NCBI GenBank assembly: GCA_025331445.1
Contig: JAIWNE010000070.1
Location: 105,516-169,515 of the forward strand
From: Blakeslea trispora
Lineage: Eukaryota > Mucoromycota > Mucoromycetes > Mucorales > Choanephoraceae
Length of the DNA stretch: 64,000 nucleotides
Direction of reading: 5' to 3'
Position numbers and translations under genes: made by a program. This document shows, in pieces, positions 10,889-22,426 of the stretch. The stretch's first letter is position 1, and every line of letters starts with the position of its first letter. The notes below the pieces were generated by a model. It was not told where the DNA came from. It saw only the letters and a list, made by a program, of their open reading frames with translations, and searched no databases.

Positions 10889-12603
10889 ATGCCTGAATTA
10901 AAGATTTTCTCCAGAGCTGAAGTAGCCAAGCACAACACAGAAGATGACTGCTGGATCATCATTGATGGTGCTGTTTATGATGTCTCCAAATTCGCCATGT
11001 TACACCCAGGTGGCAGTCAGATCTTGATTGAATTAGGTGGAAAGGATGTTACTGGTAAGAACAGAAGCTAAGCAGAGAGAAGATCGTTATTTATTTACTT
11101 TCGTTCTTCTTCTAGAGGATTTCTATGGTCTTCATCGTCAAGAAGTCTTGATCAAATACGCTCCTCGTCTCAAGATTGGTTCTATTGAAAATGAAGTCTC
11201 TCAAGTCAGTATTCCTTCACCTGGAGATTTGTCTGCTGTTCCTTATGCTGAACCAAGTTATTGGATGGGCTTCAAGAGTCCCTACTTCAAGTAACGTGTT
11301 TTATTACTTCAACAAATGTCATGGATGACTAACAAGAATTTTATAGTGAGAGTCATACTCGCTTCCGTAAAGCTGTTCGTACTATCTATGACGAAATCAA
11401 GCCTGATGCTGTCATGGCTGAAGATCAAGGCACATATCCTACAAAAGAATTGTATGCCAAATTAGGTGAAGCAGGTCTTTTAGCTAGTCAAATTGGTCCT
11501 GGTCCTTGGTAAGGAGACTCAATGAAACAACGCCTAGCTTTGATACTAACAAGCAATTTAAAAAAAAAAGGTTAAAGGGTCTTCAGTTGCCAGCTGGTAT
11601 TAAGCCTGAAGAATTTGATTATTTCCACGAATTGATTGCTCATCAAGAAACAGCTCGTTTGGGTGCTCCTGGTTTCACTGACAGTATTTCATCTGGTTAT
11701 AGTATCGGTCTTCCCCCCATCTTCAACTTTGGTAGCCCCGAATTAAAGGCTCGTGTTGTCCCTGAAGTCTTGTTGGGTAAGAAGCGTATCTGTTTGGCAA
11801 TCACAGAACCCTATGCTGGTTCAGATGTAGCCAGAATCCGTACTACAGCCAAGAGAACACCCGATGGTAAGCACTTTATCATTAACGGTGTCAAGAAGTG
11901 GATTACCAACGGTGTCTTTTCTGACTATTTCACTGTGGCTGCCACCACTGAAAAGGGCATTACCATGTTCTTTGTTGAAAGAGACGATAACATCGAAACC
12001 AAGCAGATCAAGACCTCTTACTCTGCTTCAGCTGGTACTTCTTATATTACCTTTGAGAATGTCAAGGTTCCTGCTGAAAACATCTTGGGCAAAGAAGGCA
12101 AAGGCTTCCAGGTGATCATGTACAACTTCAACCATGAGCGTTGGTATATCTGTGGTGCTGTTCTTGGTGCCTCTCGTTCTGTAGTTGAAGATTGTTTCAA
12201 ATGGGCTGTTCAACGTAAGGTCTTTGGTAAGCGTTTGATCGATCAACCTGTTATCCGCAACAAGTTGGCCACCATGATCTCTCAATTGGAAGCCGTAGAG
12301 AACTGGCTTGAGAATATCACATTCCAGATGTGTAACATGAGTTATGAGGAGCAATCGGTCAAATTAGCTGGCCCTATTGCCTTGTTGAAATATCAAGTGA
12401 CTCGTGTCTCTCACAACATTGCAGATGATGCTTGTCAGATCTTTGGTGGTCGTGCCATCACCAAGACAGGCATGGGTCGTCAAATCGAAGCATTCCAAAG
12501 AACATACAAGTTTGGTGCTATTCTCGGTGGTTCTGAAGAAATCATGGCTGACCTTGGTATCAGACAAGCCATGAAATACTATCCTGGAAACGCCAGACTT
12601 TAA
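10889..12603 (+). CDS. Cytochrome b5-acyl-CoA dehydrogenase fusion, probably peroxisomal
   Basis: Four exons, 10889..11054, 11116..11290, 11347..11508 and 11571..12603, give 511 residues. Residues 1-75 are a cytochrome b5-like heme domain: DDCWIIIDGAVYDVSKF and the heme-ligand loop HPGG, with the second ligand His in the FYGLHRQE region. The rest is an FAD-dependent acyl-CoA dehydrogenase, with flavin/substrate motifs CLAITEPYAGSDVARI and WITNGVFSDYFTVAA, ending in the helical domain QIFGGRAITKTGMGR. These enzymes introduce an alpha-beta double bond into acyl-CoA esters. The last three residues, ARL, fit a type-1 peroxisomal targeting signal, so peroxisomal location is inferred. The third acceptor (11570) is the only nearby AG in phase and follows a CTAAC branch-like site. 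The stop is 36 bp from the stop of TRS120. Confidence 0.92.
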
Positions 12604-12639
12604 AGTTGTGTGTGTGTTTGATTAAATAAACTTTTTTTT

Positions 12640-15600
12640 TTATTGTGATGAATCGATTGTATCTACAATTACCCATTCATGATCATAGTATATTTTGCGT
12701 TTATGTACATCTTCTGCATGGTACAATAACTCAAATTGCCCTTTGGATAAGAAATATAAGGGAAATGAATATGTTGTTTGACCATGAAAAGCAGCTATCT
12801 AAACAAAAACAAAAAGAGTAAGCCAAATAATCACTTGTTGATTTTAGGTAATCCATGCCTCTGGTAATACAATTTGCTTCACGCCTTCAATTAAGAGTTT
12901 CTCTGTCAAATCGTATTCTTTAACTCCATCATTATAACTTTGAACCGGTTGTAACCTTAGAATCATCTTCATTGGATGAGCTGTTGGATATAAACAAACA
13001 AAAAGATGAGATAAGACAACTACTAACATGACGATAAAATATGACATTACGAAATCGATTTTTAACCGTAATCCTCAGAGTAGTTAGGTCATTACATTCA
13101 CACACAAATCGTCGATGGCCAAGTCTCTTAACACTTTGACCTTCCATTTGAATCAAGAATTCAATGTCCTCTTTCTTGAAAATAGCAAGCTGTGCTTGAG
13201 ATAGTCGTAAAGAAGGCCTAAGATTAAGATGACCAGTATGATCTGATCCTCTCAGCCGCCAACTAGCTTTGATACGGTTTAATAGTTCCTCTCGATACCA
13301 AAACATCTGAAGTCGAGCCTGCTGTTGATCTTTGGATAGTTTAGGTCCCTGAGATACAACAAATTGCCGGTTGACGTCTAACGAAGGAATTGCCTGATGG
13401 CATACATCCAATGGTAGAAAGAGCCGTTTGATCGGCAAGATGACTCTGTAATTGATTTAGAGATGGGATACCAGTAGATGAAACAAACTTACCTCACTGT
13501 GGATCCGGGTTGGATGGGTAGTTGAAAGGTAACTTGCTCATCCTTTTCCAGTGTTTCATGTTCAATGATAAATTCAACATCAAACACAGCAGACCAAATG
13601 TTTTGAATATCTAAAGTAACAAGACAAAAATCTTGATTTTCTATTTTTATGTTTCTAGTCATCAACAAGAGATCTTCCATAGCGTGTTTATGTGACATTT
13701 GCCTATCATGCATGTTCTTTATGGCCAGATCAGTCGATGAGTTAGAAGCGGGAATGCTATGCCTGAGATAGGCAATATCCCAATTAGAGCATTCTAAATT
13801 TTGATACACAGTTACAAGTACATTGTAATAGAGTTGTCTTGTATAGAACAAAGATGCTTCAGCTTCAGAAGATCTCTCTAGTAAACCATAATCAATTTGA
13901 ACAGTACCATGATGACTATCATAATTAGTTATTAAAAGGCAAAAGGTAGCAGAGAGAGAGAGAGAAGATTGTTAGGGGGATAGACCATTTGATAAGCTTA
14001 CCAATTTCTTTTACCATAAATGTTGACTTTAATTGTAATAGATGAACCAGGCGAAAGCCATACTTTTCGACCGGTAAGTTGTCCATGTTGCGTATTGATT
14101 GTATCAGCCCAGGAGAAGACACGAGTGCCTTTCGTATAGAGCTCTAATTCATACTGCTCTTCAGGCAATAGCTCTGAGTTACCAAACATTGGAATAGATG
14201 TCGTTGAATCCACAAAAGATAAAGCAATGAAATCTATATAAGTATTTCCAATGTTTTCTAAATCCATCGTCATATGTGCTCTAGAGAGAAACAAGTCAAA
14301 TATTATATTGTCAATGCGTTTTCTTGATCACTAACACTTCTCCTTCAAACAGCATGATGGCACCATGTAATAAAGAAGAGCGTTTAATCTTGAATAAAGA
14401 TTGTTGCTCAATCACATTCATGGTGATAAATTGCTCCTCTTCAGAAGATTTCGCTTGTCCTATTGATTATGATGAGCACTTTATTCTCAAGAAGCTACTG
14501 AGCTATGACTCACCTCTGTCTGTCTTTAAATCAAGCGTTTTCAAACCGCTAAAGAACTCTTGTTAATAAAGAGAAAAGAACACAGTTGCACTATCTTCTC
14601 TTATTTACACAGTGCCTTTGACTCCCCCCCTTTTGGTTTTGTTGTTTACCTGCTTTTGATCTTTGCATGTCTTGAATGATCAGAAGATTTTGTAGATTTA
14701 GAATTGACTGTAAACTCTTGTTCTGTAAACCCAACTATCCGTATCAAACATCCGCGTATCACCAAGACACCTGCTTCTTTGGGTGTACCTGTCAATTGGA
14801 TCTGAGTTGTTGTATTGGCAGGAATAGTACTGCCTGTCGGAACAGCTTCAAACTCGACACCTGAAGTACTAATCAAGCAAGATTAATTTCTTTCTATAAT
14901 AGCAATCTAAAAACAACAACTGTACCTCAAAACAATACTCTGTAGCTCTAAATCAAATCCAAAAGGGTTTAAAAGAGAAACATGAAATTCAGACAACTCA
15001 TTTTTCACAAGCACTACTTTCTGACTTGTGTCTTGCTTCTTGACGTAGGGATTATAGATAAATGGATCATCCGATAAGGCCTTCTTTTCTTCTACAACTT
15101 CTTTTTTGATTGAATGGGCATAGACAGCTTTACGAGAGATAGGCTTTTTCAGCTCGATACTCGATACTAGATTGATGCCCCAATAGTTCATGGAGGTGGG
15201 CACTGCTTTTTTGTCTCGATTGAACTGAACAATGATGACTTCAATAGTAGTAGCCAAATTCATTTGCTCAACCTTAGGTAGGAACTGATAGAGTCTTCTT
15301 AAAAGAACATTGGTATAATAAAGTCGTAGACCATTATCGATCAATGCTTCAGAGACAGAAATACATTGCTTTAGGATCTCTATCTGTAGTGCTGGCCATC
15401 CAAACTGAGGACAGCTGGATACAGCATCATTATCATCCAAACCAGGATTCCCTAATTGAACTACGCTTTCCCCTATACCGTACGTTCCACATATTTTTCT
15501 GAGCATATCAAGCACACCTTGGTCAGAGGTCTTGTTTCTTGCTAGATTAGATCTTCGGTATTGAATGGTTAACGGTAACATACATTTGACACTCTGGTGC

Positions 15601-17297
15601 ATTGTCCAAGCTGCCTTTCGATGGTAGCCAATACAGCTATAGATCAAGGACATTCCATTAAAGAGCGATATCTAGAGAAAGATAGAGGGTTTAAGTTGAT
15701 CAGCAAACTAATATCCTCCTTCTTGTTCATCCTCTCTCACTTGATTTAATAAACCCATTTGATCTATTCTTGTCTTCCATATCTTGGTAACCCAATCGCC
15801 AATATGATATCTTGCAATACCACTTAATGAATGCTTATTTTTCTCTATATCGCCTTGACTCAACTTTCCTTGCATGATCAATTGAGCAGTTGTCTCATTC
15901 CATCCATCATTTAGATAAGCAGTCGTCAACACTCTTGCTATTCTCATACAAGACTCTGCAAAAACGATATCAGGAGTAGGTAAGCTTGCAGTCAATGTCA
16001 CACGGTTGTAATATGTATAGATAAGAGAATACTGTTCCATAAATAAATCAAGTGTGGATCGAGATGCTTTTGGCGTGGTAGGCGTAGGTGGCAGTTCTAC
16101 CTGGCCTGTGGGTGAATCAGTTGAATGCATATAGGGTGTTGTCCTAGAGACAATATGACCTATATCAATCTGAAGATGCTCTAATAAAAATGTAGCACAT
16201 AACCATCCTTCCATAGCACTTGCTAGCCACAGAAAATCAGACATAGTCTTAGTGGACTCGATAGCTTGATCATAACTGAGATATACATAAATGATATAAG
16301 TATCTCGACCTCTTTTTCCAATTCTCTCTCTCTCTCTCTCTCTTATGAGGATCTACATTTACTAATGAATAGCATCAGGTAATCTGCCTGCCAAAAGATA
16401 GAAATCAGCCAACAATTTTTGAATTCGTCCAGCTGTTCGTTTCTTGGTTCGATTTTCTTCTTCTGATGCCCGTGTTGGTGTCATAGGGAGGGATGCTCGT
16501 TTGGATAATGAATATTCTCGATTGTAGGCAGCCAAGGGTGGTTGAGAGAGCCTTTGTTGATCTCGATGTTTGATAGGTATGTCTAAAGCTAAAGGCGATT
16601 CAATCACACTGGATGATTGAATAGAATTGGCCAAAGTGCTAAAGAGTTCTAGTACTTCACTAGCAAAATCATAGATCATGGTGCTCATATAAAAAGACAT
16701 GTTGCCAATATTAGGAATCATAATCAAGCCTTTTGTATCATCTTCTTGAGTCTCTGAAGGTTCAAAAGCAAAACATCGAGTGACCACACTTGAAGGATAC
16801 TGAGCATTGTCTTTTGTAAGCTTCCCTCTCTCTTTTTTTTTATCAAATGTTATCAATATATCAAAATAGACTTACATGGTCAAGACTATGAACAAATTGA
16901 TGATAGCCTTCTTTAAGCCCTTTTTTCTCCCATTCTTGACAATCCATAATACCAATAACTCCAAAAATACGTCGATAAGGTTGAAATGCTTCTAGTTCTT
17001 TATGTTGATTTAAGCGATGATTCAGAAATTCAAAATGCATTTGACCTTCTTGAAAGGCTTGACTATTGAACATTGCTTTTCTTTTTTTCTTAATAGGAAA
17101 GTATTGTCATTATTTATTCAGTTTAATTTACCGCTTGCACCCTTTTTTAAATCAGGCGTAACATCACCTAAACGAACAATCTCAAACGCCTTGACAAGTT
17201 CAACATATTTCTCAAAAGTCGATCTTTTTATGGGCGATACAGGCACTAGTAGAACGCGTACTTTACAGCTTGCAGTTAAACTAAAATCTACGTTCAT
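12640..17297 (-). CDS. TRS120: TRAPP-II complex subunit Trs120/TRAPPC9
   Basis: Subunit of the TRAPP-II exchange complex that activates Rab11/Ypt31 at the late Golgi. Thirteen exons join in phase: 17132..17297, 16876..17075, 16363..16820, 15741..16275, 14926..15671, 14650..14868, 14514..14548, 14336..14459, 14002..14280, 13493..13915, 13024..13445, 12871..12980, 12640..12798. They give 1291 residues, near the length of yeast Trs120. Family landmarks: VRVLLVPVSPIKRSTFEKYV and EIVRLGDVTPD at the N-terminus; RRIFGVIGIMDCQEW; SDFLWLASAMEGW in the TPR-like part; then beta-rich repeats ending with LRLQPVQSYNDG. Exon 7 is only 35 nt. The last two junctions (donors at 13023 and 12870) were picked for phase and are less certain. 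The start at 17297 is preferred over an upstream ATG at 17315 because homologues begin close to the first strand. Confidence 0.9.
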
Positions 17298-17796
17298 TAG
17301 GGAAAAAAAAGGCAAAACAAAACTAGAAAAAAGGGAGACTTTTTTTTTCTTATGGATTGATTTCTCTTTTTTCTTGCAGCTCTATATTTTCAATAAACGC
17401 ACCAATAAGGAAATTGATTTATGCAAATACACTGTATAGTGGTGTGGGTTGATGGGGGGAGCATTGGCCTGCCTTTATTTCTCTCTCTCTCTCTTTTTTT
17501 CTTTATTCAAAAAGAAAAGCTTTAGTAAATAAGTAGAACAAACAAAGAACGCAAGGTGCTTTGACTGTTTCAATCGTTTGCTTATACTGTCTTAGTTAGC
17601 CTTGGTATTTTGAAATTATGAGTGATTCAAATAAGCTATACAAGCTTATGTTTAGAAATGAACAAGACTCTCTTTGAACTTCCTGAGTTTTCCTTACATC
17701 TTGTACAAAACGGCTTACTTGCTATGTGGGGAAATAGGGAGAGCTTGGATTCAATTAACCCTTTTCTGGGTTTGTTGTTGGCTACACAATCTTAAG

Positions 17797-17827
<31 letters not shown>

Positions 17828-19731
17828 CAGAGATAAGACCCAGCAACGATTCAGCGTTATCTCTATGCCAAGCCATTTTCTCTCTCTCTCTCTTTTTTTA
17901 AGGTAAGGCAAAAGATACCAATAAATCCAAACAGAAAAGCATAACAACAAAATGCTGAGAGAAATGGATGTCTTTGAGGCATATGGATCGATTGTTATTT
18001 TGTTGATCACAAAACGGTCTGGGATTTTTCAGTAAATAAGCGTGGCTCTAATGGGCTAATTACAAGACAGAAAATTGATTGTTTGTTGTTCTCAGATGAA
18101 CAAAGTTATCATTGCGGATAAACAGAGAGAAATTCCATTTAAGATCTTAAAGTAGTAAGGTCAATAGCACCTATAAAAGATACGCGATTTACTTTATGAA
18201 AATGATTGGCCCCTTTTTCTTTCTATTTAGGCATATTATTGTATTTACAAACAAAGTATAGAGAGAAAGGGAAAACAAACATGAAATAGAGTCAAAATTT
18301 AACTTATAATAGTGTAGGCAAGGGAGGGGAGGCTAAGTGATGAGGTACTCGCGCACAAAAATATAAAGCGATGATTTTGTGCCAATAATGCGATTGCTAT
18401 CTTCGTTGTTCAATACACAGCCTTATGAAGTATTCTTTCTTTGTTGAATGGAGCAAGACATCATATTAGAACTAAAAAAAAAGGGGGGAAACTATGAATA
18501 TTAAACGCATAGCAACAATTACGCTCTTTTGTTTAGCTATCATCAATATTTTTCAGATAAAAGACATGAATACATACCATTATTTGCTGCATTTTCCCTT
18601 CTGAAATCAACAGCTCCTAACGGAGTTTAAATAAATACAAGAAGCATCAGATTCTTGATGAGAAAACTTTATTAAAATACATTGCATAGTTGTTTTAAAC
18701 CAATATTGGCAAATGTGTTTTGCCTCTTTAAGCATGAAAGATAGTTTAGCTAAAGAGAAATTTTAGGAGATTTATAAAGTCGTTTTTTTCGATAAACTGA
18801 TACTATATATACATGATGCAAACTGTAGAACTATACGAATTCTGAAATGAATTCCTATTGTCTTGCTTAATGTTACACATTCCAATTCTTGTAATTCGTG
18901 ATTTGCGCGTTAAAAAAAAAATTCAAGATCTATCTATTTGACTAGAATAAATAGCTTATGAACAAAGAAATAAAGATTGTTATTTTGATCAGATGACTAG
19001 TAATACCCTTTATCCAATCATTTCAAAGAACAAATGCTACTACTGTTTCTTTTTTTATAAGCACATCTAAAATGCTTCAAATTGCTAGTTTGGTTAAAGA
19101 GTATTCCTTTATGTTTCTTGTCCACATGAGTACAAGTAAAAAAAAAAATCCAAAAATAAAAATAAAAACCCTAAAGCTGAAACCTTGCCTTTTCTGAATA
19201 AAGCAAATCATCGAATTGTAGCACTTTTTTTCAAAAATCAAGTTACACAGAACAAAGGCTATTTTTCTTTTCAAAAAAAGATGCTGTCAACTGGATTTGT
19301 TCTTGCGTCTACTGGTCAACAGTTTCTTTAACAAGTACTGAAAAGAGAGAAAGAAAGATACCCCAAAAGACGATAAAAAAAGAGAGACAGCCGCAAGTGT
19401 AGTTTTTCTATATAAAAGAATTTATTATTCTATATTGAAAGAAACTAAAACATTCATCTTTACATCTCATTGGCTTGTAGCATAACATGTTGAAATAATT
19501 GCATCTGTGTGGGAGAAGGCAAAGTCTGCATGAGAGCAAATCGGTTTCAATGACTGGTTCTTTCTATTTTTCTAAAAAAGGAAATCAAATGCCGCTTTGT
19601 ATCCAATCCTTTATGCTACTCTTTTGAATACAGAGCAATGATTGGCGAGATATGTTCTATATAAGACCTGTTTGATTTGTTTTTTTTCTCAACCTAATTA
19701 ATTTTGCTTTTTTCTCTCTCTCTCGTTCTAA
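17298..19731. other. Gene-free intergenic region
   Basis: About 2.4 kb between TRS120 (-) and the ATP-grasp-like gene (+), so it carries both promoters. It contains a (GA)n run at about 17800-17826 and a matching (CT)n run at about 17879-17892, which could pair as a foldback. AT-rich with poly-A/T tracts. No credible gene or RNA was seen. Confidence 0.6.
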
Positions 19732-21684
19732 ATGACTGCACGCTTAGGCTCTCCTCCATTGCTACCCAATGACGGTATAGAAAAACTATCCATTTCCACT
19801 GCTGAAACAGCTCCTGCTGATAAGAAGATCCAAACTACTCCTCCAAAAACACCACCAAGTGAAATTGCTAATCCATTGGGGAATGAACATCATAGAGGTC
19901 AAACAAGATTGGTAAACCAAGGCGAATTCGAACCAGAGCAACACTTTTACCCACGCGTATTGAATGCCCAGATTCACCCTCTTATACAATCCTTTTTCAC
20001 ATTGGGAAATGAACGTATCATTGCTCGTTACACTCACTTAAATCCTCAAGTCAAGGCAGAAGATTTAAAGGAAATCTTGTCGTATTCTCCCAAACATTTC
20101 CAATGGGCAGGTAAAGTTTATCCATCTCTTTTATTTTTATTTTTTTGCTGTTGTATTTATATAATGACCTTCCCATATAGGCTCGGATCTGTTCAACGTC
20201 ACCACTGCTTCCGGTCATCGTCAAATGATCGTGATTGAAACAAACTCTTGTCCTTCCGGCCAAAAGTCTATGCCCCTTTTGTCTGAAACAGATGAACACA
20301 ACGAACAAGGCGGTTATCGTAACGTAATCCAATCGGCCTTTCAAGATCAATTATCAAAGGCAGATCCTTCTTTAGGTGGATTGGCTGTTATTTGTGATAA
20401 GAACATGATGGAATCTAGTGGTTATGCTGCTGTGCTGGCTGATGTTGCCAAAGAACATGTTTGGTTAGCTGAATGGCATGTAGATGACCCTGACCCAGGA
20501 ATCAAGTGGGTTGATCGTGTTTTGTATGTCCGCGATAAGGATCAAGGTACATTGAAATAGAGAGAAATGGAATGAAGGAGGAGGAAAACAAAGAAAAGGA
20601 AAAAAAAAAGGGGGGGGTTTGGGGCAAAAACAAAAAGTAGATGAAAGGCCTATACAAACAAATATTTTTTTTTTTAGTCTGGCACCCTATTCGTGCATGC
20701 TTTCGTTATTTGACACAAAAACCTTGGAATCGATTTCCTCTCAAGACAAAAACAATTGTAATGAATCAAATCATCAGCTGTCTTGCTGGAGGTCGTAACA
20801 AGATGATGGCAGCAAGAGCCTATGACTTTTATAACAAAGATATAGTTGGAACTGGTCTAAGCATCAAGACGCCAGAGACTATCAACAATGTCACTCGTGG
20901 AGAAATTCCTCTATGGATTAGCTCAATGGGAGGTCATGCAGTACTCAAAGTACCCTACAGTAACGCAGGGCAAGGCGTTTATACGATCACAAACCAATCG
21001 GAGTTGAATGACTTCATGAGTCAAGATCACCATTATGACAAAGTAAGCATGAGAAACATTTGTATTGACATACCACTGAAACTAACCTTGTATTGTCTTA
21101 GTTTATTGTTCAATCCCTTGTTGGTAATGCTTCTTGGTCGAGTGTTACAACCGCAGGCAAGTTTTATCATGTCGGCACTATCCCTAACAAGAAAAGTAAC
21201 ACCTATGTAAGCGATCTTCGTATGATGGTAACTGGTAAGTCATAGTTTTTTTTTTCTGTTCTTTTTTGAAAGAGAGCCTAATTTTTTTTTCCTTCTTTTT
21301 TTTCTCTCAGGTAGTGCGCAAGGTTTCCGTCCCATCTGCATATATGGCCGTAAAGCGAGACTTCCTTTAGCTGGTGATTTGCCTCCTGATGCTAATACAT
21401 GGGATATGCTTGGTACAAACTTATCTGTCAAGCTACCCGATGGTGGCTGGACAACTGATACATCTAGATTGATTCTTATGGATCGCAAAGATTTCAATCA
21501 GCTGGGTCTAGGAATTGATGATCTTATCGACGCTTACATTCAAACCGTTCTAGCAGTAATTGCTATCGATCGCATGGCTACAAGATTAATGGCAAAAGGA
21601 GAGTTTGATTATAGCTTGTTCGAAAGTCTCAACCCTGATAACGCCCTCATGAATGAAATCAGACAGGCAAATGAAGATTTCTAG
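19732..21684 (+). CDS. Conserved protein with ATP-grasp-like features, function unknown
   Basis: Five exons, 19732..20110, 20181..20546, 20678..21042, 21102..21234 and 21311..21684, give 538 residues; all junctions keep phase. The first 60 residues are Ser/Thr/Pro-rich. Motifs resembling an ATP-grasp fold are present: [18 protein letters not shown] looks like the nucleotide-gripping lysine strand plus glycine loop; [19 protein letters not shown] resembles an acidic/asparagine metal-binding strand but lies N-terminal to it, which would imply a permuted or atypical arrangement. ATP-grasp enzymes ligate carboxylates to amines or thiols; no substrate can be deduced. No signal peptide or membrane segment is seen. 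A CT tract (about 19712-19724) lies just before the ATG. The gene model is well supported by phase; the fold call is tentative. Confidence 0.6.
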
Positions 21685-22426
21685 TTTATATATATATATA
21701 TATTTACAAGCGATATGCATATATGTATTTACATATATCAATGTAGATTATAAGATATTGTTATTGTGATTTTTTTTTCTTTTTTTTTTTTGAATTATTC
21801 CCTATTTCTTTTTTTCTTTCTATAAATAAAACGTATTCATGTAAGCAAACACAAGCCTCGCTTTAAGGGTTGTTTTTCAACACACTGTTGCTTTTTCGAT
21901 TTTAAAATACAAGGATACCTGAACATTTGGATTTGTAAGGGTACAACATAAATTCTAGGCCAAAACGCATGATGTAGAACAAAGATCAAGTAAAGCTAAT
22001 TCTACACAAAATGAAATTGCTGATGCCTTCAGTTAGCTAAACTGTGCTGCCTTTTTTTTTTTTGTTAACACTCTACAGACAACATTAGGTATCTTTTTGC
22101 TTAGTCAATACATGTTTTATTGTATTCCTTTTGTGTAGAAGAGCAAGTAAGCTCTTTGAAAACAAAAAGAGCTAAATGCATTTGCCACACTAAAAAGAAG
22201 AAGCTTCAAAACATCTCCTTGAAATTATGTTGGATTTGTTTATTAAAAAAAAAGAGAGATCGACCAGCTTCCTTTTTGAAGAAGGAACTACTTTCAAGAA
22301 AGCATTCATATATTAAGGGGGAATTTATCTTCAGGATAAATCTGTCTTTAAACAAACATCTCTTCTTTTCACACTTTCTTTTTGTTCTTCAAATACTTGG
22401 TTTTGAACGTATTATAGTACATAAGC
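21685..22426. other. Intergenic region with TA microsatellite
   Basis: Contains a (TA)n run at about 21686-21701 just after the ATP-grasp-like stop codon, poly-T tracts, and only AT-rich chance reading frames. Presumed 3' region of the upstream gene and promoter of the permease. Confidence 0.5.
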
